From contig MU624811.1 of assembly GCA_025349905.2 (NCBI GenBank), positions 1 through 22,818 on the forward strand: a DNA stretch of 22,818 nucleotides. Reading direction: 5' to 3'. The DNA is from Blastocladiella britannica (lineage: Eukaryota; Blastocladiomycota; Blastocladiomycetes; Blastocladiales; Blastocladiaceae). Of the stretch, positions 9,129-18,033 are shown piece by piece. Position 1 is the first letter of the stretch, and each line of letters opens with the position of its first letter. A program made the position numbers and the translations under genes. The notes under the pieces are model-generated. The model saw only the letters and a list, made by a program, of their open reading frames with translations. It ran no database searches and was not told the DNA's origin.

Positions 9129-10699
9129 ATGTCCCAAATCACCCGCCCAGAATCAGTCGCCTACGAGACCAAGTTCCCGCTGTCGGTGGACGGACACGCC
9201 GACCATGCCGAGAGCGTGGTGGACCTGCTTGCCGGACAAGAGCCAACAAGAGACATTACCGCCAAGGCTACTGTTGCTACAGATAAAACACTCGAGGAAG
9301 ATGAGGAGGACGGTGGGATTCCGCCCGAACCCGTGGTCCAGCTCGACGGCGGTAAACGAGCATGGCTCGCCGTGGCCTCGAGTTTCCTCTGCCTCGTCAT
9401 TGTCTTTGGCATTCAACTCTCGTTTGGCGTATTCCAAGGTCCGGTTCCTCTTCTCATTTTAAACTGCGATGAAGTACTCATCAAGTACATGGTTGCACAC
9501 AGCCTGGTACCCTCGACACGACTTTTTGGATGCATCACCTGCGCAGCTGTCTCTGGCTGGGTCCCTTGGTCCTGGCTCCATGTTTGTCACTGGTACTTTC
9601 ATCGCCTTTTTTCCCATCATCGCAGCCACGCATTTCCTCACACATCCTTAAAAAATATGAAGGCATTGTCGCCGGCCGACTGACCGAAATCTACGGCGCG
9701 CGGCCCATCATGTTTGCGGGCATGCTCATCATGACCACGGGCCTGATCCTGGCCTCGTTTGCGACCCAGCTCTGGCACCTGTACCTGACGCAAGGGATCA
9801 TGTATGGCATCGGGTCGGCATTCACGTTCTACCCGGCAGTGTCGCTTCCCACGCAATGGTTCGTGAAGCGCCGCGCACTCGCCATGGGCATCTCGATTTC
9901 GGGCAGCGGCGTCGGCGGCATCTTGTTTTCCAACGTGGGCACCGCGATCCTGCCCCTGGTCGGGTCCAAGTGGACGCTGCGGATCTTTGGCCTGACGTCG
10001 TGCGTGCTGCTGACGCTTGCGGTGGCGCTGGCGGAAACGCACCTGCCCAAACGGTCCGCAGGTGGGCCCCTTGTGGACTTTTCGCTGCTGCGCGACAAGC
10101 GGTTCTTGGCCATCATGTTCTCGTGCCTAGTCATCCCGTTCGGGCTGCTGACGCCCTACTACTACTTGCCATCGTACACGATTTCGGTGGCGGGCGGATC
10201 GAGTTCGCTGGCGTCCACGCTGCTGACGGTCCTCAACATTGCGTCGATTGGCGGCCGAATCCTTTCCGGCGCGCTGGGGGACCGCATCGGGAACGTCAAC
10301 ACGTTTATCCTATCGATCTTGATTGCCGGGCTCGGCACATTACTGGTGTGGCTCCCCGCCGGCGAATCGGTGGCCATGTTGTTCGTGTACTCGGCGATCT
10401 TTGGGTTCTTTTCGGGCGGGTTCATTGCCATCATGCCGGCCATCATGGCCAACGTGTTTGGCGTTGCAAAACTGCCGTCGATCTTGGGCTTGATGTACGC
10501 GGTCACGGCGATCGGGAACTTGGCCGGGAACCCGGTCATGGGCGCCATTGTCGCCGTGTCGAAAGAATCGACCGCGTTCCCGTCGCTCGGGTACGGATGG
10601 GCGATCTTGTACACGGCCGCGGTGTGGCTGGTCGGGTCGCTCGGCGCCGTGTACCTGCGGTTCGGGCTCATGGACCGGTCGCTGTTCAAGGCCTTGTAA
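9129..10699 (+). CDS. MFS transporter, monocarboxylate-porter type
   Basis: Three exons, 9129-9438, 9503-9592 and 9663-10699, with introns of 64 and 70 bp, give 478 residues. After a hydrophilic N-terminus of about 75 residues, the protein has the MCP-family entry motif, GGKRAWLAVASSFLC then FGIQLSFGVFQ. This is followed by ASPAQLSLAGS, the loop 2-3 signature GRLTEIYGARPIMFAGML, and about twelve hydrophobic helices. FVKRRALAMGISISGSGVGG matches the TM5 region. The central loop (about 275-300) is short, and GGRILSGALGDRIGN repeats the MFS loop motif in the second half. Fungal relatives carry monocarboxylates, riboflavin or are orphan plasma-membrane transporters, so the substrate is not determined. 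Exon choice is set by family continuity: the 90-nt exon 2 supplies the TM2 segment, and unspliced reading truncates it. Confidence 0.9.
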
Positions 10700-10821
10700 C
10701 TATCTCTTCGTCTTACTACTGGTAAGGATATTTTTTTGAATCAAATGTATATTATATGGTACTGCCCGTGATCTTTTTGTTCTCGGTCTCATCGTGTGTG
10801 CGATTCCTTGAACTAAAGGGC

Positions 10822-12114
10822 TTAGCTCCCACCCGCACCAGTATTGGCAGCAATGGCAGCCGAAGCAAGAATCGACGGCTTCACAGAAGCTCGATTGATC
10901 CCTCCTTTCCCATCATTCCCCTCACCGTCCCCACTGCACTTGATCAAGTCCGGGTCCGGTGCGCGCGCCTGGTGCTCAGCTCGGCGGCGCGATGCAGTCG
11001 CGAGTTCGCGGCGGTACACCCACTCGAACGTGGACTCGACGACCACGCCGAGCGCGCCCAAGATCCCGTGAAACGCGCTCTTGCACACCAGCGCCACGGG
11101 TTCCATTTGCGGCAGCCCGACCACCAGCAGCATCAGCAGCCACAGAAACACCTCGGCGCCCGTCAGCGTGAGGAAAGACCGGCGCGCCGATACCTCTTTG
11201 GGACGGAGGACTGATAGGGAGGGGCGGCGGACGGTCGAGGCCATGCTGGAGAACCGGCTCACGCGGTCTGCGCCGCCCCCACCGAAAATAGCATTGCCGC
11301 CGCCACTGCCCCCACTGACACCAATGAGCGCCGAGGACGATGGCGCTTGTGCGTTGGGACCGGTGGGCATGGTTGCGGCGCTCTGGCCGCCGGGCGGGAA
11401 CATGGGCGAGACGCCCGCTTGCTGCTGCGACGGCTCAGGTGAGGTAGGGCTGGCGAACCGCGGCATTACCGCCATGCTCATGTGTCCCAGGGCAGCGCTA
11501 AGCGACGGCGTTTTCTTGTTCTGCGAGAACGCGGCGTGCAACGACCCAAGGCACGAAATCAGTGCCATGAGTGGGAAGATGGCGGCGGCAAGCATTCCGT
11601 ACATGGGGAACTGCCAGTGGTACATCCACTCGTTCATGGTTGGGTTGGGTCCCTTGACGATATTGGCGGTCGCGTTCCATGACCCCTGGTAGATCCCGAC
11701 GCATGCAATAAACGACACCACGTAAATGGATGCGAGCGCAATTCGCCGGACTCGAATCGACGGAATCAGCATGCACACGCGGTGCGAGACCGCTAGCATC
11801 GTCACGGGCCCGTTGAGAAGGTGCACTATCGAGCGGGTCATCATGTACTTGAACAGGTCCACCGAGCCGGATGTCTGGAGTCCAGCGACCATGATGAAAT
11901 TGGCAACCGAGTCCACTAAGAACAGACCAGAGCACAGAACCAGGATCCGGCCCCGAACTTGACGCCGGTACGCGTGCGTGTGCACTAGTAGGTACAATAA
12001 GGCACCGAGGCTTAGTACGAACGTCGCGAGCAAGCACACCAGAGTCAGCATGTAAGTGCCGGCATCCAGTGGAGATGGTGGACCAGAGACCGTCCAATTT
12101 GTTGGCATTATCAT
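10822..12114 (-). CDS. Seven-helix membrane protein, GPCR-like topology
   Basis: A single exon encodes 430 residues. I count seven hydrophobic helices: about 20-45, 58-80, 90-115, 127-147, 170-193, then after a long loop about 320-343 and 350-375. The loop between helices 5 and 6 is about 125 residues long, rich in Ser, Pro, Gly and Gln, and carries basic/Ser clusters (STVRRPSLSVLRP) that could be phosphorylated. The C-terminal tail is hydrophilic. The short N-terminus, the long third cytoplasmic loop and the helix count fit a G-protein-coupled receptor or another seven-helix sensor. I find no diagnostic DRY, NPxxY or retinal-lysine motif, so the family is open. The gene converges with the transporter, with 122 bp between stops, and diverges from the DPY30 gene. 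Confidence 0.75.
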   Translation of the reverse strand: MIMPTNWTVSGPPSPLDAGTYMLTLVCLLATFVLSLGALLYLLVHTHAYRRQVRGRILVLCSGLFLVDSVANFIMVAGLQTSGSVDLFKYMMTRSIVHLLNGPVTMLAVSHRVCMLIPSIRVRRIALASIYVVSFIACVGIYQGSWNATANIVKGPNPTMNEWMYHWQFPMYGMLAAAIFPLMALISCLGSLHAAFSQNKKTPSLSAALGHMSMAVMPRFASPTSPEPSQQQAGVSPMFPPGGQSAATMPTGPNAQAPSSSALIGVSGGSGGGNAIFGGGGADRVSRFSSMASTVRRPSLSVLRPKEVSARRSFLTLTGAEVFLWLLMLLVVGLPQMEPVALVCKSAFHGILGALGVVVESTFEWVYRRELATASRRRAEHQARAPDPDLIKCSGDGEGNDGKGGINRASVKPSILASAAIAANTGAGGS

Positions 12115-12324
12115 TTTTCTTTACACGTTTTTATTTCAATGAGATGTAGTTTAAAGCTGTATTGCGCGGTTCGGCATGCAAGAAATGGTTTGTGGATCAG
12201 GGATCCAAGTTGGGGGAAATGAAATGAAGTCGAAATGGAGGTGGAGGGATCCGATATATACCTATTTTCCCATCTCATTTCCCATTGATGGACTGCATTT
12301 TCCCATCACCATATAATCAATATA
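12115..12324. promoter_or_regulatory. Divergent promoter region, seven-helix gene and DPY30 gene
   Basis: This 210-bp stretch lies between two divergent start codons. It has AT-rich, TATA-like blocks at about 12254-12262 (atatatacc) and just before the DPY30 ATG (atataatcaatata). No specific regulator site is recognised. Confidence 0.45.
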
Positions 12325-12924
12325 ATGGACCACGCATACCTGGAATCCACCGTAGCCCCGGCACTGGCCACCGCGCTGTCGACGCTCTCGATCCAGCTCG
12401 CGGGCCTTCCACTTCCTCTGGCCACCTCATCAACGTCCTCCTCCATGCCGCCTCCGCTCGCGCACCCGACCATCGACCCGATCGACTATCTAGCTCGGTA
12501 CTTGCTGCGCTCGCTGCACGATCCGTTATGGGACGCAGACATTGCCGCCGCCGAGTCCCAGCTGCACGCCGCGCGCGACCAGGTGTACGTGAAGGCGCTG
12601 GACACCGAGCGGCGTGCGCGGCGCGACGCCGACGAGAAGGCCCGCGACACGTTGCGGTCGCACGCGCACTCGTCCGGCGGCGATTTGGGGAGTGCTGAAC
12701 CGCCAGCTGCCGTTGCTGCTCCCGTGGCGGCCCCGGCGGTCGTGACAGATCCGGTGGACACGGGCGACGCCGAGAATCCCACGACAGCAGTGGCGATTCC
12801 GTCCATTAGTGGCGGATCCGAGGACGGCCCAGCCGTAGCAACTGGCGACGATGCGGACGGGGCAGCAGCGGCCGAGCAGTCCACGGCCGACTCGCCTGAT
12901 CCGGCTGGTTCAGAGGCAGAGTAA
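12325..12924 (+). CDS. DPY30-domain protein
   Basis: The simplest model is one exon of 199 residues. Residues 5-25 (YLESTVAPALATALSTLSI) and 47-64 (HPTIDPIDYLARYLLRSL) match the two helices of the Dpy-30 dimerisation motif. They are separated by a Pro/Ser-rich insert of about 20 residues that typical members lack. A charged helix (about 72-115, rich in Arg/Asp/Glu/Ala) follows, probably coiled coil. The last 80 residues are disordered, acidic and Ala/Thr-rich. DPY30 domains dock on amphipathic helices in the COMPASS methyltransferase (Sdc1) or in flagellar radial-spoke/AKAP-like proteins (DYDC type). The extra length favours the second group, but this is inference. The stop TAA overlaps a possible splice donor (12921). 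Splicing to 12998 would replace the last residue and add a short end finishing at 13017. Confidence 0.75.
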   Translation: MDHAYLESTVAPALATALSTLSIQLAGLPLPLATSSTSSSMPPPLAHPTIDPIDYLARYLLRSLHDPLWDADIAAAESQLHAARDQVYVKALDTERRARRDADEKARDTLRSHAHSSGGDLGSAEPPAAVAAPVAAPAVVTDPVDTGDAENPTTAVAIPSISGGSEDGPAVATGDDADGAAAAEQSTADSPDPAGSEAE

Positions 12925-13162
12925 AAAAAAAATTGCCGTCATTTTGACTTTGTTCGTCGGCAAAATACAATGCCAATTTTTAATGCTTTTTGTTTCAGCT
13001 CGGGCATGTGGCAATAAAGCCCCGCTCGTCTTAAAAAGACGTTGTTTTCTGGCCCGAGGCGGCGGAAAGAAGACAAGTAAAGCCGAGGCAGTAAAAAGTA
13101 GGACCTCAGCTATCCGCTCGCTCAGGTGAGGTGCTTGTGGATCTATTTACGGATTTATACTC
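12925..13162. other. Intergenic region with hairpin and AATAAA
   Basis: This 238-bp stretch is between two tandem genes. It has an A tract after the DPY30 stop, an AATAAA at 13013-13018 that could be its polyadenylation signal, and a perfect 6-bp stem with a 3-base loop at 13027-13041 (CGTCTT/AAGACG). A second inverted pair, ACCTCA/TGAGGT, lies at about 13111-13135. No gene is seen. Confidence 0.45.
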
Positions 13163-14587
13163 ATGATGGACCATCGTCGTGAGCCAACTGGTATTCTCGA
13201 CACGGTGCCGCTGGCGCACCTGGCCGCTCGGCGCAGCCACCATGCAGCACTAGCTCCAACCGGGAAATGGCACAAGCTGAGGCGGTCGCTGAGCCACGCC
13301 ATTCTCAAGCAGCAGCAACAGCACCAGTCTGGGGACGAGGATGAAACACCCTCATTCCACCAGGGAGACGCGCTTGATGCTCTACCATCGGCGGCCCTTC
13401 CGGCAACAACGACGACGACACACGCGCAACTCGAGTGGTACCGGCAATTGCAGCAACAAGAACAACGGCAACCGAGCGCCGACGTCATTCACCACGACGA
13501 GCTGGCCGATCCAGTGGCACTCTACGAGCGGCTGCGACAAATGTGGGACACGACCGCGTCCACGATCTTGGGCCTCAATTCCTATCGGTCGCCGGGGGCC
13601 ATTGTCGCGGCCTTGGAGTCCGCGGTCATGGTTGCTGCAACATCCACCGATACGCACCCGTCACGCCATCACCATCATTTGCATCCGGTCCCAGTCGAGT
13701 TGCCTGGGAGCAGCGGTATGGAGCAGCTGCGGCGGTTACTAGAAGCGGTCGAAGTGCCTGGCGGTGGTGAAGCGGCGACACCAACACTGGCGCCGGCACC
13801 AGTATGGATGACGGACGCCGACGCGCTCGGCCGTGCCCATCGCTTGCTCGTCCATTTGCTGTGCAAGTCCACGTTCATGGCCGTCGCCGCACACTCGCGC
13901 GCCGACTTGGCCAGCGTATTGGCCGTGCCGCGGACTCACGTACCAAAAGAACTCATGACGCCGCGCGACCTGAAGCACATGCATGCTCGGACGGTCCTTG
14001 GTCGGGTTCATGCCAGCGTGACGGGAGCCGCGCATTGGTTCGTGCATTCTCTCAGTGGAGAAAAGGCGACGACCTGTTTTGGCCTCACACTCTCATCACC
14101 TGACCATCGCCCAGCAGCAGCAGCAGCAGCAGGAGGATCGACTGTCGCTACCGCGGAGCTGGAGACAATGCACGTCTGTGTTCTCGGGTTCACGCGGGTC
14201 GTGGCTCACTTGATGGCCGCCGACTTGCGAGGCGACTTGAAGTTTGTGTGGACCCCAACTGCCGGCGGCGGTGTCTTGGTTCCAGTCGAGCTGATGGAAA
14301 CTGCATTTTGTGTCACGCCGGGACTCGTGGTGCGACGGCGGGGATCGTGCGACGTGGAAGACCTACGAACGGCAACAACAACATCAAGTCGACTACGCCT
14401 GCCGTCGGCTTCATCGTCGTCACTGGCGTCCTCGATCGAGTCGCTTCCTGGCCGCGGCGCGCGCAGTGGCTCGTTCGTGCGTTTTGAAGCGATACCACCA
14501 ACTCCCCCTCCCTCAGTCTCGCCATCCCGGTGCTTTCTTCCTGGCGAGTCGCTCGCCGACGGACACTTGTTGACCAAGTACAATTAG
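13163..14587 (+). CDS. Protein of unknown function, Gln/His-rich N-terminus
   Basis: A single exon encodes 474 residues, starting at the first of two overlapping ATGs (tcATGATGG). I do not recognise the family. The N-terminal 110 residues are basic then Gln/His/Thr-rich. Residues about 110-300 look helical (ADPVALYERLRQMWDTTAS, GRAHRLLVHLLCKSTF, MTPRDLKHMHARTVLGRVHA). Residues about 300-400 look like mixed strands and helices (THAW-like aromatic segment, then MHVCVLGFTRVVAHLMAADL and FVWTPTAGGGVLVPVELME). The C-terminus is Ser/Arg/Pro-rich and disordered. There is no signal peptide or membrane helix, so an intracellular protein is likely. It carries low-complexity tracts, including polyAla from a CAG-type repeat near 14112-14135. 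It ends 73 bp from the convergent class C receptor gene. Confidence 0.65.
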   Translation: MMDHRREPTGILDTVPLAHLAARRSHHAALAPTGKWHKLRRSLSHAILKQQQQHQSGDEDETPSFHQGDALDALPSAALPATTTTTHAQLEWYRQLQQQEQRQPSADVIHHDELADPVALYERLRQMWDTTASTILGLNSYRSPGAIVAALESAVMVAATSTDTHPSRHHHHLHPVPVELPGSSGMEQLRRLLEAVEVPGGGEAATPTLAPAPVWMTDADALGRAHRLLVHLLCKSTFMAVAAHSRADLASVLAVPRTHVPKELMTPRDLKHMHARTVLGRVHASVTGAAHWFVHSLSGEKATTCFGLTLSSPDHRPAAAAAAGGSTVATAELETMHVCVLGFTRVVAHLMAADLRGDLKFVWTPTAGGGVLVPVELMETAFCVTPGLVVRRRGSCDVEDLRTATTTSSRLRLPSASSSSLASSIESLPGRGARSGSFVRFEAIPPTPPPSVSPSRCFLPGESLADGHLLTKYN

Positions 14588-14660
14588 AATATTGTCAAAA
14601 ATATACCAAAGGTGGGTGCAACGAAGAAATCAAAACGACATAAAGAAAAAGAGCATGTGC

Positions 14661-17600
14661 TCACCTGCCAACCCCACCGCGCATCAGCGGGATCGAGGTG
14701 GTAGGAGCGGCACCCGATTTAGACGGCTGCGACGGCGCGCGCGCCGACGACGAGACCCCCGTGATCATGCTAATGACCGCCAACCACTTGTCGCGTTCCT
14801 CGGCCGCCGGGAACTGAATGGTCCATCCCTTGCCCTGGGCGCTGACATCAATGCAGTTGGGTTTTCCCGGCGGGTCGCGGTCGAGCTGCGCGTGCGCGAG
14901 CCGCAACACAGGCCCCATTTCGGGTCCGTGCGTCGCCGGCAGCATTTGAATCGTGCCGTCGGGAACCGACACGCTGACGGCGTGCCGGTGCCACTTGGCC
15001 GCCACTCCGCCCATCTTCTTGATGGCAAATGTGCCTCGCGCCGACGTGACTGCACCGCTGCCCTCGTTGGTGTCGAACTTGACACCGGACGCCGACCGGA
15101 CCTGGGACCCGCCACCGCCAGCGGTCGTTGTGGCCACTTTGCTGGCGTCCTGGGCACTCGACATGGATCCGGAGGCGCGCATCGACATCTTGATGGAGCT
15201 CATCACCGCATACACCAGGCGGCCGACCAGCACGCTAAACGCAAAGCAGATTGCGTACTAGTTTAGTTTATTTTTTTCTTGTGGTCAGTGCTGTATTCGA
15301 TGAAAAAATGTAAGAAATGGGTGTACATACAATGATCATGATCTGGCGCACGACAAATGCGGCGAGGGTCGCCTCAGCAAACGACATGGTTGCAAACATG
15401 AACACGACAATCCCCGAAATGGCGGCATTGTTGGCGGCGTAGAACACGAACGACGACTCGCGGAAGTTGCTCGACACGTTACGAGTCTAGCCAATAAAGC
15501 AAGTGAGCAAAAAAAAGGATTGTGCAATACAGTGCAAAAATATAAGTACTTTGTACGCAAGGATCGTGACGACCAGAAGGAGCAGAATGTTGTACGCAAG
15601 CGTGGCACCGGCAAGTCCCGATTGCACGGACGCATTGGCGCTCGAGCAAGTGTAGTAAAAGTACGTCCGGCTCGACAAGAGGCCTGCTTGCTGCGGCCCG
15701 ATCCCCGTCCAAATCGCGAGTAGAAGCGTCTGAATCAACAGAATCACGCTCACGGCGCTAAACAGTGCCTTGTTGGAGACGCGCGATAGCTTGGACACTC
15801 CTTTGTTGTGGAAGATGGCCCAGAGCTGTTTGGATGGTTCAAAGTCAGCGGCAGTCGTCTGCAAAAAAAAAAAATGCAAACGTACACGATATGCCTTGGC
15901 GGCGCAACTAGCAAGCACCATCTGTACGCCATAGACAAAGAGCCAGAGACTCGACTGGCATGTGGCCGCGGTGGGGACGCCGAGCCCAAGCAGGTTCGAG
16001 ATGATCACACACGCACACCCGGTGCAAATGAGCATCAGGAACGGGAACGAGAGGTTCTTGACCGTCTGCATGTGCTGGTGCTTGGTGAGGTACGCAGCCG
16101 ACGCCAAGATTGTCACCAGCACGACGCCGTTGATGACCGCGAGCGCAAGCCCGGCCGGGCTGGACCAGTCCGCGACAAGCGACAGCTGCGTCGGGCGGTC
16201 GCGCGGCTTGGTGGTGGACCCACCAAAGTACTTTGTGGTCGCCACGGCCGTCACGGAATGGTCCGGGGCCACCGTGTACACGGTGGTGGCGGCACCGTTC
16301 CAAAAGTTGAACATGGAAAAGTAGGCGAACCGGTTCCCGTTAGCTTGATTAAAAACCACCTCACCCGTGGTCCCAGTGAATGGAACCAAGAACTGCGTGA
16401 GATCCGCCGGGTAGTTGCGCGACGCGACATTGGCTGCGCCGTACTGGTTGACGAGCTGGTAATATAGATATTGTGAGTGAGTGAAAGTATTTCAACAAAA
16501 AATAGGTTGGACGTACCCGAAGAATGCCTTTGGCGACCGCCGTCAAGCAGTCTGCAAAGAGGAATCCATACTGCGGCACAGGAGAGTTGGCGCCATAGGT
16601 GGAAGCCCACTGCGAGACGGTCGCATTGTACCCGGCGTTGTAGCTTGCCTCGCGCGGCATGACATAGAGAAATCCATTGGCAAGCTCCATGTCTCCAGAC
16701 TCGAGCTCAATGGTAGGGAAGATGCCCCAGCCCTCGGGACCCAGCCAGACCCAGTTGGGGCCAATCATACCTTGGCGCCTACGTACATGGTTGTTAGTGT
16801 GTGGGATTGCGCTGGCAAAGTAGGTACACAGACATACTTTGCTTCGCGAAGGACAAAAAGGCCGTCCTGGGGCATCATGGCGATAATGACAATTTGCGAT
16901 CCGCCGTCCAAAATGCCTTGCACGGCCGCCGACACGTCCCGTTGACCCGACTGGAGCACCTGGTTGGCGAGGATTTGGATCCCTGCTCCAGGCGCCGCAG
17001 CCAGGAATGCTGAAGCCACCGACGAACCGTACGCATCCTGTATAATGATCCTGTCAGCGAAGTCTTATATCATGTCAATTAAAAAACTTACCGAGGTTGA
17101 AATGACGGACGACGATGTCCAGCCCATGGCCTTGACAAACTGAGCCAAAATGTCACCTTGCTGTGGATCATCGGCCATGGTACCTGTATATATTTTATTT
17201 TTGAAGTGAATCTCAGGAAAACGGCTCGAAGGGCACAGGGACGTACGGAAAAAATAAGGGTAGTTGGTCTTGTCGCTCAGGGTCACGGCCGAGGAACTGC
17301 CACTGCACTGCCAGAGTCTGAACCGGCCGCCAGCAAGGGCAGCCGGTCCAGAGTGAGTAGAAGCAAAGTCGCCAACAAGACCAACAGCGCCCTGATCAAT
17401 GGCCAGCGACAGGACCGCCTGGGCAGCGCCGATCCCAGTAAACTGCGAGTCCATGGGAACCACCTGGAACTGGTTTTGCCCAGTGGAATCGAGCGAGTTG
17501 AGGCTTGGCGCCGTCATGGTCAGCATGTTGACGATGCTCGATACGGCCGTCCCGAGCGCGGGTGAGGTGTACGGCAAATTGAGTCCGATCTGTTTTATTT

Positions 17601-17745
17601 GATTTCATTAATATTTGCTGCGCAGGTCCTTCAACCATTCCAGTTGTAATGGTACCTTCCAAATGTTGACGGCGTTTGCTGATCCAGCAAGCGCAACGAG
17701 TGCAATCACGGCGCAGAGCACTGCCAGTGATTGTCGGGCGAACAT
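14661..17745 (-). CDS. Class C (GABA-B-like) GPCR with C-terminal PH-like domain
   Basis: Exons: 17656-17745, 17247-17589, 17092-17183, 16838-17037, 16517-16778, 15886-16455, 15550-15858, 15331-15486 and 14661-15257, giving 872 residues. If the possible 27-nt intron at 15859-15885 is retained, the length is 881. A signal peptide (1-25, SLAVLCAVIALVALAGSANA) is followed by a periplasmic-binding-protein-like Venus-flytrap domain (about 30-415). Its marks are KIGLNLPYTSPALG, VGLVGDFASTHS, NYPYFFRTMADDP, FVKAMGWTSSSVIS, SDAYGSSVA and NWVWLGPEGW. Seven helices follow (about 431-690). They include CQSSLWLFVYGVQMVLASC (TM3) and LAYKTRNVSSNFRESSFVF (TM5/TM6 junction), as in GABA-B and metabotropic-like receptors. 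No Cys-rich linker is present, which again fits GABA-B. The tail has a PH-like segment at about 749-841. It should sense a small ligand, perhaps an amino acid, at the plasma membrane. The ligand is unknown. Confidence 0.9.
15859..15885 (-). other. Candidate 27-nt intron inside the class C receptor gene
   Basis: On the minus strand this segment begins gtacgt, has a run of twelve T and ends gcag. It therefore looks exactly like a miniature version of the neighbouring introns. It is 27 nt long and has no stop in frame, so it can also be read as nine residues (VRLHFFFLQ) after KAYR, at the cytoplasmic end of TM3. Both readings are plausible. Sequence alone does not decide. Confidence 0.5.
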
Positions 17746-18033
17746 GATGTTGTCTTGATGGCTGATGCAACACAAAGCGAGAAAAGCAATTATAATAGAA
17801 GAGGCCGGGAGAGTATGTGAAGTACGTTTCACGGAAGGAGATGAAGTGGGAGAGATGGCGATGATTCTGGTGGTTTGTCAACACGAGGGTCCTGGGAAGC
17901 GACGCTGCTGCGCATCCTTCCAGATCAGGTATAATTTTCTGCACTGCTCTGTACAAATATATGGGAAAATGGATTGAAAAAGAGAAAAAACATCGATATT
18001 GCTCGCACGAAGTGTCCAACTCACAGAAACTAC
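17746..18033. other. Intergenic region upstream of the class C receptor
   Basis: This 288-bp stretch lies between two minus-strand genes. It is AT-rich and should hold the receptor promoter and the 3' UTR of the secreted lectin-like gene. I see no further gene in it. Confidence 0.45.
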
